Of a stretch of DNA of 64,000 bases, positions 1-21,231 are shown piece by piece. The position numbers and the translations under genes are program-made. The DNA lies in contig JAODUP010000480.1 in assembly GCA_025642065.1 (NCBI GenBank), forward strand, positions 142,001 to 206,000. Direction: 5' to 3'. The notes beneath the pieces were generated by a model. That model ran no database searches and was not told where the DNA came from. It was given only the letters and a program-made list of their open reading frames with translations. Position 1 is the stretch's first letter; the number at the start of each line of letters is the position of its first letter. This DNA is from Paralvinella palmiformis. Lineage: Eukaryota > Annelida > Polychaeta > Terebellida > Alvinellidae.

Positions 1-667
1 ATTAAGCCCGCCCTGGGTGATGGGGTCGCTGTCTTAGACAAGAGGAGGCCCGGCCACTAACACCAGTTTTTATCACGTAAAGGCCACGGTACGATCCGGA
101 CGTTGTTAATCCGAACTTTTTGCACCAATCGCCCGGCTAGTATTTACTCCTCATGGCTACGGGAACGCCGTGGCAGTCATCTTTGTCTGCCTGCCAATCG
201 AGTGTCGTTGACGAATCGCTGTCGCTCGCCCGTAAACATAAACCACTTTATCCGCTTAATGGGAAATATCACCTTCGAGTAATTCATTTTCCGAAATGAC
301 TTTAATTAGCGATTTGAGTTCACTCTGTATGAAAGTATTATCGTATAAAGATGCACTTTGGATAATGGAGGCAAGAACTTGACTGTCGATTCTATATTAT
401 TAATGGTGTGCCCTTATTAAGTGTTTATTTGTCAGATTTCGTGTTTTGCGCCATCTAAGAAGAAATAGGCATAAATTATAGCATAAAACAATTGAGCAGG
501 AACAAAATAGTCCACTCTCCGGGATAATTAGCTCATTGGTTATTCATGTATACTATTTATTGACAATCGTCTAGAACTTGTCGTGTTTTCTTAGCAAATA
601 TAGGGGTACTTATTCAACACTTAAACACTGAGTATATAAAACGAAAACCCCTGTCTTTCCCTCACAT

Positions 668-678
668 ACACGCGCGCG

Positions 679-765
<87 letters not shown>

Positions 766-766
766 G
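668..766. repeat. compound (CG)(CA)n(TA)n microsatellite
   Basis: A short CG run is followed by about 33 CA units and about 10 TA units. The order CA then TA recurs at several loci in this window (for example 30.2 and 30.4 kb). Confidence 0.95.
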
Positions 767-1917
767 TGAGATACACAGAGAGAGAGGCGGGGGGAGTAGG
801 CGAGAGAGAGAAGTGTTTATATCCTTATAACCAAGCGCAACTCTCATCATAAAAAAACCTTTGCATAAAGTTGATTGTATATTTACCAGCACCAGTTCTG
901 TTGCGTATTTGTCGCCTGGAGACTAGATTGATTTTGATCACGTGGTATATATATATATATTTTTATAAAGTCTAGATTTAACTCGATTCTCCATATGCCT
1001 CGACCGTTATAGTGTAGTAATATTAATGAATTAAAAAATAGCTAAGAGACAACCCAGATATTTATCTAATTAATAAGTAATTCGTAAATAAAACTAAACG
1101 ACAATAGTTATTATCTATTCGAACTCGTCATTGCGTAGGTGTTTTTCCTGTTCGTGATCTGCTTAAGTATGCTAACTCGTTTATGTGCACCTTTGCGTTT
1201 GTATTTATATGCTAGTTTGTCTTTCTATGTGCCTGTGTACAAATATAGAAGTGTATTTTAAAGTTGGTTCTTGTTATAAAACAGTTCATTTAAGTAACCA
1301 AATAAAGCTTATTTTCCACACAGTGATAAATATTACCTGTTAAAGGGCAAATTTGCTATTTATTGTTAGAAACATCAAATTATTAAGGAAACTAGTTTTT
1401 CGCCTGATTACGGCCACAAGTTCCCTACGCCTCCCTGTAGGCATGCCTACACCTTCCCCTTATCTGAGTCGAAGTGTGACACTTACGATATAACTCTTAA
1501 CCACCATTTTCTACAAAGCACGTATTAGACAGTGCAACCCGTCAAATGGATTACAGAAAAAGACCTTTATCTGTCGCCGGGTAAACAGAGCCCATCTTTC
1601 TGCTCAATCAGTGTTAGCCATCCTTCACTCTACATTAGTCCCAAGCGTATTTGGGTATTTTGCGAGCCAAATTGCGGCCTAACCAAACGCCAAATCATTA
1701 TTTCATTGTGAAACTAAGTGCGTTTAGGTTCATTCCTTTGACATTTAAGGTTTGTTTTTAAATAGATATGTATTGACAATAATCAAATTTACTGTTTAGT
1801 ATAGAGCCGCATCAATATGGAAACACGTTTTATCAGTGTAGTCGATGGTGCTTCGATAAAAGTCTGTGTGAATAATTATCGATATTTGTGGTTTTATTTA
1901 TGTGGGTCTGTCCGTGT

Positions 1918-2009
1918 GTGTGTACGTACGTACGTACGTACGTGCCTGTTACTTTAAAAAGAAGATAATTTCTCTCTCTCTCTCTGTGTATATATATATG
2001 TGTGTGTGT

Positions 2010-2072
<63 letters not shown>
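1918..2072. repeat. (ACGT)n, (TC)n, (TA)n, (TG)n cluster
   Basis: About five tandem TACG units (1921-1942) are followed by a TC run, a short TA run and about 35 TG units. The ACGT tract is self-complementary. Confidence 0.9.
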
Positions 2073-2074
<2 letters not shown>

Positions 2075-2182
2075 TGTAAGTATGGATATTAAAATTGACA
2101 AAGCTCGTTTATCATTCATCGGTCAATGTTTACTTAATATCGCCCATCTGTTTGATGTGTACATTTACCTTAAATTGACAAC

Positions 2183-2209
2183 ACCCCCCCCCCCACACAC
2201 ACACACGCG

Positions 2210-2238
<29 letters not shown>
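2183..2238. repeat. poly-C, (CA)n, (GA)n microsatellite
   Basis: A run of C residues is followed by CA, GA and G runs within 60 bp. Confidence 0.9.
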
Positions 2239-2241
<3 letters not shown>

Positions 2242-2807
2242 TTAGGTATTTGTTCTTCTCTCCTCAAGTCGACCTCCTCCAAACAGGCGAAGAAGATCAT
2301 TCCGGAATCAAACTGTCAAATACTGACAGTTATCATAAGCCGATCAGTAAAATAGCTGATTGGGCATTAAAACACTCCACTATATCATAGATCATAATTA
2401 TTGATTATATTAATAACTCTAATGTACGAACTAACTGCTGACTCATCGAGTTACTTACCTGGATTCTACAGCCATAATGCATACATCAAAGACCGTCTTC
2501 ATGGGGTTAAATTGCTCGAGATCTCAGACAGTTGGATCTAATTTTTGTTATCAAATGCATTCACTATTTCACTAATTTATTTATTTATTTATAATAGCGA
2601 TAGAAAATACGATGACAGCTCAGTCTGTATGTTAATGTTTACTGTTAATGTTTACCTCGCTACGGTTGAATAACGCCGATCTTGACTACTGTTGGTGTGT
2701 TTATTTATGATGTAATATGAGGTTATGAACACACACAGCAGTTAGTGGCTTTACTGTCAGGTTTATTTATAATGACAACAGAAGTTTTACTTGTTGCATT
2801 GCCGGCG

Positions 2808-3060
2808 TGAAGGCTACGTGGCCAAACGGTTAGTGCGATTCATCACAGACTTGTGAAGTCGGTGTTTGAATCCAGCACTTGATGCCAGGTCGGGGGGTCA
2901 TTCCTTTTGAAAATTGATTGCGTCCCGTTTGTTCCTTATGTGCATAATATTGGCCATACAATATTTAGCGCTTTCTACAGTTCGCATGTTCAGGTCATGA
3001 TGAGATGAACACCAGCATAAGAAGGACAACATTTAACTGAATATTATTTCCAATAAATTT
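2808..3060 (+). repeat. tRNA-derived SINE relic
   Basis: An A-box-like segment (TGGCCAAACGGTTAGTGCG, near 2820) is followed about 50 bp later by a B-box-like segment (GTTTGAATCC). That spacing is typical of a tRNA promoter. The 3' body differs from the two SINE families described below, and no target-site duplication was seen, so this is probably an old copy of another family. Confidence 0.45.
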
Positions 3061-3554
3061 TCCAATTAAACCCCCAATTAAAGCGTGATTCCATTCGTCT
3101 TGTTTCCTTTTCGATGAAGAACATCACAAACAAAAGCCACTTCATAAACTAATTGTTTGCTTCGTGGAAATCAATGCCACTTCTATATTTGGATGCCTTG
3201 GCGAGTTCGAAAATGCTTTACCCAATACAATACACACACGGTATTCCTTATCTGTGTGCGAAGCTGCCCATTCAAGCAGAATGTAATAAAGACGATTCCG
3301 TGTCGACGATTCGTTATCGCTGACATCCGTATCGTGCAACAAGCACGAAGACACATCTATTATACATTTAGGTAACTGATCAGTTCCGCAGATTGCCTTA
3401 GTGTTGGCTAACATCGTGAACATTTCGAGCGAACGGTGAGCTTTATGCTAATTGCGCGGTATTGTTAAGATAAAGAACTGAACATGTCGGATCGAAGCTA
3501 TACATCAGTCGCTATTCAGGTAACCGGAAAACCTATTTGTTCCTCATTACAGCC

Positions 3555-12227
<8,673 letters not shown>

Positions 12228-12583
12228 TCCCCAACTCCGCCGGGAAGCCGTGGCAGCACGTTATAGTCTATTTACAGGTCAATTTGTTCGTGCCCCCCGT
12301 TTCACCGACACTATTTTTACCGCTTCTCTCTCCTTGCCCTACGTGTGTGTGACTATCATTGGAATCTTTGCGCAAATGGATATTTTTCTATACCATAATT
12401 TCATTTCCCGCTAATTTATTCGACGTGTATACGTATATATCTATATACCTAGGAAATTGTACATGTCTGAGGAGAGGCTGACAGCGAACATAAAGGGTTT
12501 TTCGAAGCGAGTCGCTAGCGTAGAATTATAAGCCATTCTCCATTACACATCGTAGGGCGTGTAATGCAATGAATAATGACGCA

Positions 12584-12624
<41 letters not shown>

Positions 12625-13243
12625 TCCTCATTAGTTTTCCTATGGGGCTGTAAGTGATACACCTGCTAATTTTAGGAAGACTACAGCGACTGAGTTATGC
12701 TCCTCCAGTTGATCACTTCTGTTTCGTCTGAAGCCACAAACGTTTGACTTTGACCTTCTCTCTCTCTTTACACTTTGCGTGATGTCGTTTGTCAGTATTA
12801 TTTTAAGGTTACACATACCATTTTATCTTATATAATATATTATATTATTATTATTATAACTATTATTACCATTGTTGTTATTGTTATTAATGCAAAATGC
12901 TGCAGTATTATCTTCACCGTGTTCGCATGATGCTAAGTGTGAGCGTGATTTAGGGCGGTGCCCGGCAACCGTTTGTTTATTTGTTTGTTTGACTGTTTAA
13001 AAGCTGTGACGAACTGTTTTATATCGGCTGCGAGCTAATGTTTACCAGCTGCGTTCTGTGCCCGTAGACTTCTCACCCTACAAGCTTTCACCCCGTAAAC
13101 ATTCCCACAGTATAACATTATCAGTCAACAGAAAGACTGCTTTGAGCAACAATTTCAAGCACAGAGTGTCCTACTATTGAGGAAAAGTTTAATTTTGGGA
13201 ATTAATAGTCCCACCAATCTGCGATTATTATTCGGGAAATTCT

Positions 13244-13302
<59 letters not shown>

Positions 13303-13449
13303 CGGTGCAGCATTGCTGATGCTCAGTATTATTACAATTAGTGTTTGCTAAAGTAGCACGTTTAAATCCACCTTATATTAACATGTTTAGTAATATTACT
13401 TTGTTATTCGTTGCCTTTTGCTATGATGTGTAAACTGATGCACAATAAA
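12228..13449 (+). other. probable tektin 3' UTR
   Basis: No coding signal follows the TGA at 12225-12227. The first well-placed AATAAA I noted is at 13444-13449, followed by a GT-rich segment (tgtgtattg), which fits a polyadenylation site. The stretch includes TA tracts (about 12586-12622 and 13248-13280) and a GA tract (about 13281-13302). The UTR end is inferred. Confidence 0.4.
13444..13449 (+). terminator. candidate polyadenylation signal AATAAA
   Basis: The hexamer lies about 1.2 kb after the tektin stop codon and has a GU-rich stretch about 20 nt downstream. Confidence 0.4.
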
Positions 13450-13854
13450 CAACTTGTTCTATTCAGATTGTGTATTGTTACGCGGCGGCCGTGTTGCAAA
13501 CTGATATGAAAGTAAACATGCCCTAATCAATGAATCCGTCGGATGGAACATTGACATTGCCTGTAGATAGACTCTTCGCATACAAACCAAACACAATCGC
13601 AGATCATAACCTACACACGCACGCACGCACACGCACGCACACACACACACGCACACACACACATATATATATATATACCTGGATTTAAATGCAAATTAAT
13701 TAGATGTAAACATATACGATAAATAAAAACTATTAAATAAAAATACGGAAAGGAGAAAACAGTTTCATACATGATCAAGGGATATTTAAATAAAATAGCA
13801 ATATTTATGAACAATGTAACTCATCTTCATTCAGGTCAATTACCCACACCAAAG

Positions 13855-13886
<32 letters not shown>

Positions 13887-14195
13887 AGACATATGGATTG
13901 CTATCATTCAGTCTTTTTAATTGGCTAGCCGAGTATATCGATCGCTTCTTTCCGAGATGAACACGAACCTTATATTTGAGTAACCTTACATCTTTGTCTT
14001 CGATCTATTCTATATTTGTCTGACATCCATTAATCCGCAGTTATAATAATTTATATTAGTATTATAACTAAATGGCTAATATAAGTCCATTCCCCGGACT
14101 ACGTCATTAGTTGGTGCCAAAAACGATGACGTAGCACGGTTTTTGACATAAGCCGAATGTAATGCCTTAAAAATCTCTTTTGATGTATATATTTT

Positions 14196-14246
<51 letters not shown>

Positions 14247-16369
14247 TTTTATGTTTTAATGAATTTTTACTGTATGCTAAATTGTTTATTGTTAGCTTTT
14301 TATTATTGTTAATTTATTTATTACACGCCCTTTTATTATGACGTAGGTGACGTTGCTTAGTGACGTAACGTCGGTCGTAATGACGTTCCCTGATCTTAAA
14401 TTGAATCTAGAAAAGTAGCATAAATGTGAATTTGAAATAAGCCGAACTGATCACAGCGACGAAGTGGGGGGTATTATTGTTATGTATAGTTAGGTATCAA
14501 GGACCACCTCTGGTGACAACATTTTGTACTAATACACGTTCGCGTTATGACATCAAACAGACTATTTGTGTTTTATCGCTTGTAATCCTATAAACAAACA
14601 CGTCCCAGAAGACGTGAAAATAGGCATTCCCCAGAAATCCCAGACATTCCACGCCGTCCAATCTTAGGTTGGTTTCGATATATAAATGTTACTTCAGTCT
14701 TTACGACTAATGTACCGTAAATGTTAGAATGACCGACTGCTATGTCCAGCCTCATCATTAAAATGGAGTGATCCGACCAAAGCTTATTTTCGAAGGGTGA
14801 AACGTCGACTAGAGAGGTGCAACACTCGCATTTTATTCGATTTATCTGCATGAACAGTTCACTAATTATTTAATTAAAATCGTTGATTAATTCGTGTATT
14901 ATGTACGCCATACGCAGAAATGTAGGTCGCAAACAATACGAGACTAGGCCTGTTCCAGGCATGTCACAAGGATGACGAGCGTAGAAGACAAATGTTATTA
15001 AGGCATGCCTACATGGAAATCTGTGCACGGAAAAGGTAAATATATGACGTTATGACAATAGCCATGCGTACACTTCTTCCCCTAATTTATTTCATGATAT
15101 TTATATATTAATTTGGCATAAAACTATAAAAGAAGAGAATGGCGATTAGATATAAAGAAATTAATTTTGTGCTAAAAATGGTGGCCAACGAAATTCGCCG
15201 AATGAACTCTAGGAAAGGGTATTATGACAGATAGACCTGCTCTCAAAGAGAGGGGGCATAATCCGGATTATTAACTGCCATAAGTAAATGCAGGTGAATG
15301 AATATTAAAAAGGTGAGATATTTTGTAACTAGTAGGATAGATGTAAGCATATCAACATGAAATCAGATGGTAAAATTTAAATCATGCCTATAGACATTCT
15401 TTCGCAGGTATAGCTAGAAGTTGAAATGGATTAAAATGTAATAAAGCTATCTCCATCCCTCAAGCTCACCATTGTCATGGGCTGTATAATGTATGAGAAC
15501 TGTCAGGATGTGAGCAAATAATGGAAGTCAGGGATATTCCGAGGCGTTGGTTGAGGGGGAAAGAGAATCCTGTGTGTTTCTGGAAGAGAAAAGTGGGGCG
15601 AGAAGTGATGTTGAACTGGTAGAACTGGTAAGAAAGAGTATGAAATGTGTCCCTGGTTCGGAGGATAGAACGGTCGAGGTACATGGGAAGAGGAGGAAGT
15701 GCTGGGAAGTAAAGAGTGCAGATGGATAAATAAGAAGAAGGATGAGAGAGACCGGTGAATGGAGGGAGACAGACTAATGGATACACACACATATATACAG
15801 AGAAAGAGGGTGGGTATGAGTAAACGAGAGGCGGCAAGGTCGAGTGAGAAATGAGGACATGAGGGAGACGATAAGGCAGGGAGGGACTGAAGAAAGAGGA
15901 AGCCCAGTGGAAAGCATGAATGAAAGGGAGATTTTTTTCCCCGACTAAAAAAACGATGCATGCATTACATCAATTTTATCATGACAGAAAATCATTAATG
16001 CTTACAATATGAAGCTGTTATGGACACAAATATTACGCTATCCAGGCACTTATTTGCTCTGTTAATGAGATTCGTGAACAGAGAAAACAGCATCATTGCT
16101 AAAAAGACTAATACCAAAGAAGTAACATAATAACAGTGTTCACAAAATAACAATGTTTACCGTATAGACCACCACCAGTTAATAGTATCTTAGTCTCATC
16201 ATCCTTACCAGTTTGATTATACAGTGATACAAACAAAACACAACAGAGAAGCACCATACAAAACAAACCGTGTATGTCCTGATTAATCATCCTTATCTAT
16301 TTAACACTAACAGATAATACATAATTTAACATATTCCGGATATAAGCCTTGATCACATTACTTCTTATT
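13450..16369. other. intergenic region, no gene recognised
   Basis: It holds CA/TA tracts (13613-13677, 13853-13884, 14201-14244), a cluster of TGACGT motifs (14339-14386) and a purine-rich unique stretch (15540-15920). The long open frames on the opposite strand of that purine-rich stretch are composition artefacts. No domain was recognised. Confidence 0.5.
14339..14386. promoter_or_regulatory. cluster of four TGACGT (CRE/ATF-like) motifs
   Basis: TGACGT begins at 14339, 14348, 14361 and 14381. A further inverted pair, CTACGTCAT at 14099-14106 and ATGACGTAG at 14126-14134, lies 210 bp upstream. Four copies in 48 bp of AT-rich DNA is unlikely by chance, but no adjacent transcript was identified. 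Confidence 0.4.
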
Positions 16370-16996
16370 TGTAAGCTCAGATGAAAGGTAATGCATCAGC
16401 TTTTGTATTTTTTCACCAACCACCTCCTTTTCCCTTCTAACTTTCTCCAGTTTCGTCCTTCCAGCTTCCTTTTTATTTTGTTTGCAGCATCCAAGAGTCC
16501 TTGCACAAAGCCATTTTACCTAATTCCTTATTTTTTATGACAACCTCATGAAAGAGACGTTCGGCAATGTGAAACTCTTTGACACTCCTTGACGTTTCAG
16601 TATTCTCTTGCCTTTCCTGTCTGACCTATGCCATCCTTCGTGATGATCTGTGGTAATTTCTTTACAGTTCTGCCTGACAGGCTTTAGTTTCTTTGTGCAT
16701 GAGTAGATGGCGAGCAGCTAGATCATTGAGAATGCGGAGGTGGCTAGTCAAGTACTTGGTTGAAACATGATAGCACTTGCGCATGTTCATTATGGAACCT
16801 TTTCGTTGTTCTGAACTCGGCATCTTCAAAGCTTTTGAATTTGGTTCACCAATCTCCATTGCATGATCATTCAGCCAGTTATCTGTTATGTTTATAGCCA
16901 CAGAGAGCACAACCTTTTCCATTTTTCTCACCAACAACTATCTGTTTAAGGAATGTGAGCATTATTCTTTGGACGAGTTCAAACCACTGGTCATGG

Positions 16997-17047
<51 letters not shown>

Positions 17048-18130
17048 TGTTCCTCTTTCTGGAATTGAGTCATGAAGTAAGTGAACAGTGGTTCCAATCA
17101 TTCGAGGAAGTGTACCGGTAATTGCACTAGGATGACTGGGTCCTTGAATTTAGCACACATCTTCTTGCACCTGTCACTGATCTGTAAGGTTCCCTCTGTC
17201 TTTGAATCACTTACGGCCTGTTGCACATCCACCGGAATATATTTCGGTAATGCGTCCCACCGAGCAATCACACTGCCTACAAAGGAAATGGGGGTGAGCC
17301 ACCTGTTCTCTTCGTGTTTGGTGAAGATCTGCTTATCCAGTCCTTGCTACATATCAAAATAGTTTCCTTTGTTGCAAGGCGATGGCTTCAAGTAGTAGAA
17401 GATATCAAGCACTAATTGCTGAGCATCATGTTCAAAGTAAATAAGTCATTTGTGAAATGCAATGTGGACTACATGCAAATTGCAAGGAATAAATGGAAGA
17501 AGCGCTTGGAGACCCTCATCAGTCATGTGTGTTAATATGATTCCAAATAGTTTGGTTCATATTTAGACCATCGGATCGCTGGTTGATGAGGCGATTCAGA
17601 GATAACTGGAATCTAACATTTCCCAGTGAATTCAGAATGGCTGTAGCAACAGCTATGCCCTTTGGATACCCAAACATCAATGCTGTGAAAAATCTTACAC
17701 AGATTTTCTTACTGTCTGCATACCGATATCTCAGCAGTATATCACATCGTCAGCGGTTTTGGACATTCCCAGCTTGTTCATATCGTAATGTCAATACACA
17801 TCTAATTTCACGGATCATATTGACCAACCCCCTCTTGTAATATGGCCCAAGTACATCTGCGAACAAATACGACACTTTGTTCTTGCTAATTGAAAACTGT
17901 CTTGATTCAGGTAAGCCATCGCTGAAGTTGCTCTCACTGGAAAGATGGACTGTCCAAATACGATTCATCAAATTGTGTAGCATGGCTTGTTGAGGGGACT
18001 GCATGGACCTCAGTAGCTACTGCAGCACCGGCTGGTCCAAAAACACTGCCTGGTGATCTGACGTTCTTTTCTAAGTGTCTTTGTGTAGTTCCGAATTTAG
18101 CTTTGATAATAACAGTATGTTTCATTCTTG
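16370..18130 (-). pseudogene. decayed DDE/hAT-like transposase gene
   Basis: Read on the minus strand from 18130 down, protein-like pieces appear in several frames in a consistent order. They are KVSYLFADVLGPYY near 17850, VRFFTALMFGYPKG near 17680, LPFIPCNLHVVHIAFHK near 17470, DALPKYIPVDVQQAVSD near 17220, DIGEPNSKAL-like EIGEPNSKALKM near 16820, and AANKIKRKLEG near 16470. The pieces are separated by stops, frame changes and a TA tract (16998-17043), so the gene is dead. The order and motifs recall the large transposase-derived proteins of invertebrate genomes that are annotated as hAT-like or zinc-finger proteins. The family name is my recollection, and no catalytic triad could be fixed. 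Confidence 0.6.
16998..17043. repeat. (TA)n tract inside the transposase relic
   Basis: About 23 TA units interrupt the decayed transposase reading frame. Confidence 0.95.
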
Positions 18131-19361
18131 ATGAATGGTTCGGAACTTGAAGGAAGACAGTATTCCTAACTTTAAATAATTTGTTGTGCAGAGTGTATTA
18201 GACACTGTGAACAGAATTTGCATCTACTCGACACTATTGTCCCACTATTTAAATTATCCATTTTGGCCCATTTTTTCTAACCAAGTTTCTGGGAATTTTG
18301 TGAGAGTTTGCATATTTCGAATATTTTGTGATCGTACTCTTATCAGTCCATCACCAATTTACCAAACCATCACCAAGAGTGCATGCACGTCATAAATGGC
18401 TTAAAAAGCAGTAAGGGTATTAATGTCAAAGACATGAGCTACCGGAGAATGCTGGAAGTACTACTATTATTGTACAGCTGCAAATTATCATTGGAACATT
18501 CATGATAACTTCAGGACTGATTCCAGTCCTACAAGGATTCCTATAAAATCTCATTATGACTTAATATGTGACTGATGATAATCTTTCTCGGCACCATAGT
18601 CAGATTTCTGGACATTTTAAATGTAAAATGAGGTGGACAATGATAAATTAAAATGCTGCGACATTCGATATCAACTGCTTATAAAAAGCAGCGAGGACTT
18701 TTTGGGGCTAACATAAGAACTAACTTGTAATAAAGGCAACAGTTTCAAGATCCATGTACAGGCTCAGCGTAGTAGTGCTACAACTCCACTACTCAGTAGA
18801 GTGGTGAACGAGCACAATAGACATGACAAACGTAACATTTGAGTACCAGATATTCAGACAAATAGCATTATGAAACATGCTGCAGAACCAAGACAATGTT
18901 ACTGCCACATAGAAGAGCCTGTGTTGATTGTATTGTACTATCAGTCTATATACTGTATATATATATATATATATATATACTGTCCCTCATATTTTGTCAC
19001 ACCTGAGTAATGCTCCCTCAGTTACCTCATTGAAAACGGCACTAGCCTATACATGTATTTAAATTGATCTCACATTGACTTCAGGGTATAATTTTAAATG
19101 TGACGCGAAAAGAAATTTCACAGTTCTATGTAAATATAACGTAACAAACAATTATTTTATTCCATATCAGGTGAACTACCACACTCAAAACAGTTATCAT
19201 ATTTCCATTAAAATGATCACAAAATGCTTAATTTTCGAACTTTCACGAGCCATTGCTATTGTGTACTATACTCGCTAGGCGTTATTGTGTTACGTCATCT
19301 TTCCAAACATCACGTAGTTCCACAGCTTGTTTACAAGTGTTCTGATCAGTTGACAGACAAA
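18131..19361. other. intergenic region, nothing recognised
   Basis: The sequence is AT-rich, with one TA tract (18956-18980) and no coding frame with recognisable motifs. Confidence 0.5.
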
Positions 19362-19559
19362 ATGTCATATTCCGACGAAAGTTTTGGCATTCACATGGAT
19401 ATCAAGCCCAACAGCTTTGAATCACTAGTAAAAAAAAGGTCACAGACAGTATTAATTGTGAGGAATTAGCTGCAACAAGTGCATACGTGGATCCAGAACA
19501 GCCACCTTTGCCGCTGATAGCCGGCGTCGGTCCACATCAAGAGTTGAATTGGGCCATTG
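19362..19559 (+). pseudogene. frameshifted coding fragment of unknown family
   Basis: An ATG at 19362 opens MSYSDESFGIHMDIKPNSFE. After an eight-A run (about 19431-19438) the frame changes to VTDSINCEELAATSAYVDPE and then QPPLPLIAGVGPHQELNWAI. It ends at a GT (19560) that could be a splice donor. The two halves together look like real protein, acidic and proline-containing, and one extra A would reconnect them. I do not recognise the family. It could be a dead repeat-derived gene, an assembly error at the homopolymer, or the first exon of an unidentified gene. Confidence 0.35.
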
Positions 19560-19819
19560 GTGTGTATTTGTTTGTGTTGATATAAGTTTAATTGATAAGT
19601 CAACACACTGGGCTTGAATGCGAATAATTCCCTCCTCCTCCGCATAACGTCATTTTAAAATAAAGTGGTATTTGTCTGTACACCGGAGCCCGGTGGATGC
19701 ATGGGGCTTTCCTATATGTGGCCTATACTAGTCTATACGGGGATGTGCCGCTCTCGGTGTGTGTTTTAGCCAATTTTTTTTAAATATTTTTCGGGGGATT
19801 GTTGTTTCGGGCCGGGTTT

Positions 19820-19960
19820 TGACGTCACTTACACGGCGGATATAATCATTGGTATTTTATGTGTTTCTTTGCACAGTTGTATCGGACACAATACAACCAT
19901 TTTATATGTTTAAGGCCACGTGGAGCGTTTGCCGTCTTCTGTTTGGGAAAGATGACGTCA
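19820..19960. promoter_or_regulatory. pair of perfect CRE palindromes (TGACGTCA)
   Basis: TGACGTCA occurs at 19820-19827 and again at 19953-19960, 133 bp apart, in a locally GC-richer stretch downstream of the 19.36 kb coding fragment. CREB/ATF binding is established for this motif; use here is inferred. Confidence 0.4.
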
Positions 19961-20527
19961 CATTCCGAAGTTTTCCAAAGATTCTCGGTATAAGTTTCGG
20001 CCATCTGAGATGCTAGCAAAGCAAGTTTTAAAACCCCTGTAACTCTATTCCCCGAAAAAAAATGTATCTGTAATTGAAATTGATTTTAATCTACAAGCCT
20101 AACATTTTGACTAATTTGGGAAACTTTGCCTGTGACCTTTAATACGTAGATATCATAGGGTGACCCAGATTGGAGAAATGGTAGCAAAAATAGGATCGTT
20201 GGACAGCGGACAGCCTGCAACAGAGCCAGCCCTTTATTCCTGCTGTCCAGCTCCGTGGTTTGAGTCCTCTAATGGCAATGAAAGATCATCAACATGAACA
20301 AATCCCAACAAGTAGAGAGGCCAAAAGTGGAACAGCTACTGAGTTCCGATTAGAATATGTTGTGTTGAAAAAAAGCATTGATACGTAAATATGTTGGGCG
20401 AGAAACTCTGGGGGGGGGGGGATTAGAGAAGAGGTAGCTGCCTCTTCTGCCTCAGTGGTAACTAAGGCATTGGGATGTGTTGTCCAAACTGTAGAATTAC
20501 AATTTTTGATTCCCTGTGTCATTGTCT

Positions 20528-20559
<32 letters not shown>

Positions 20560-21045
20560 CAATCCAGTCACAAGTACAACGTTTATTATCTTATTCAATT
20601 ACAGCTATACATACAAATTATATAACGGAGTTTACTTTGACAACATAATTAACAAGAAGCTTTCATCATACATTATCCATTTGTTATTGTATTGTTTTAA
20701 TGACGAGCATCACCTCAATAACTTTGAACACCACTGATGACGAAAAGTCATTAATCACTAGATCCAATCACAGATCAATTTACAATAACATGTCTCATGT
20801 CAAGTGGCTTCGCTACGATGAAAGCCATCCAAGGTTTTGCTTTCTACACGCATTACACTAACCGTAACTTAGCCCAGATCCACCCATGCCAACCAATAAG
20901 TACATTAATGGGTAGCAGCAGCGTTGGGTATATTATAATGGCCCATTATACCGATGAGCCTTATACAAGACAATAGCTGGTTGATTTTGGGGTCTGCAAC
21001 TCAGACACTGTGGTCCCTTCTGGTTTACTATCAACACAAACCTAT

Positions 21046-21231
21046 AAAGATGCTGCTGTTTTAATGCCACTTTTGTGCACAAGGTAGGCTAAATGGGCCG
21101 AGCGAGCTCCAAAGGTAATGAGGCGAAGTGAAAGATGAAACACCCGTCTGACATATCCCAGCTGGAGTTTGAACCCAGGTCCTATAGATATGTGGCCAAC
21201 CGGGCTACCAGTAAGGCCATGAAGGCACCCC
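21046..21231 (-). mobile_element. SINE family A, reverse copy
   Basis: In reverse complement it has a tRNA-like head with A box and a degenerate B box (GGTTCAAAC-like on the minus strand). It then has the conserved body with GCTCGGCCCATTTAGCCTAC. It matches the copies at 6.5, 36.5 and 37.7 kb. No clear target-site duplication was seen. Confidence 0.8.

Larger units (their letters stand above)
1..3554. other. 5' flank of the tektin gene, no gene recognised
   Basis: No convincing coding exon was found on either strand. The stretch holds compound microsatellites, a tRNA-like SINE relic near 2.8 kb and AT-rich unique sequence. Open frames here run through CA/GT tracts or are short and without recognisable domains. 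It may contain the promoter and a 5' UTR exon of the downstream tektin gene, but I could not identify them. Confidence 0.5.

Noticed and set aside
1902..2390. 162-codon plus-strand frame
   Set aside because: It runs through TG, CA and GA tracts; the unique part has no recognisable motif.
3484..3540. Upstream ATG (MSDRSYTSVAIQ) followed by a GT as first tektin exon
   Set aside because: Its end phase does not fit the next exon's frame, and read-through enters another frame with an early stop. The ATG at 3555 has a better context.
14588..14851. Minus-strand 87-codon frame
   Set aside because: The composition is partly protein-like but no motif, splice context or neighbouring frame supports it.
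15475..15961. Two overlapping long minus-strand open frames
   Set aside because: They come from a purine-rich plus strand that lacks stops on the complement; the proteins are Ser/Pro/Leu-biased with no motif and overlap each other in different frames.
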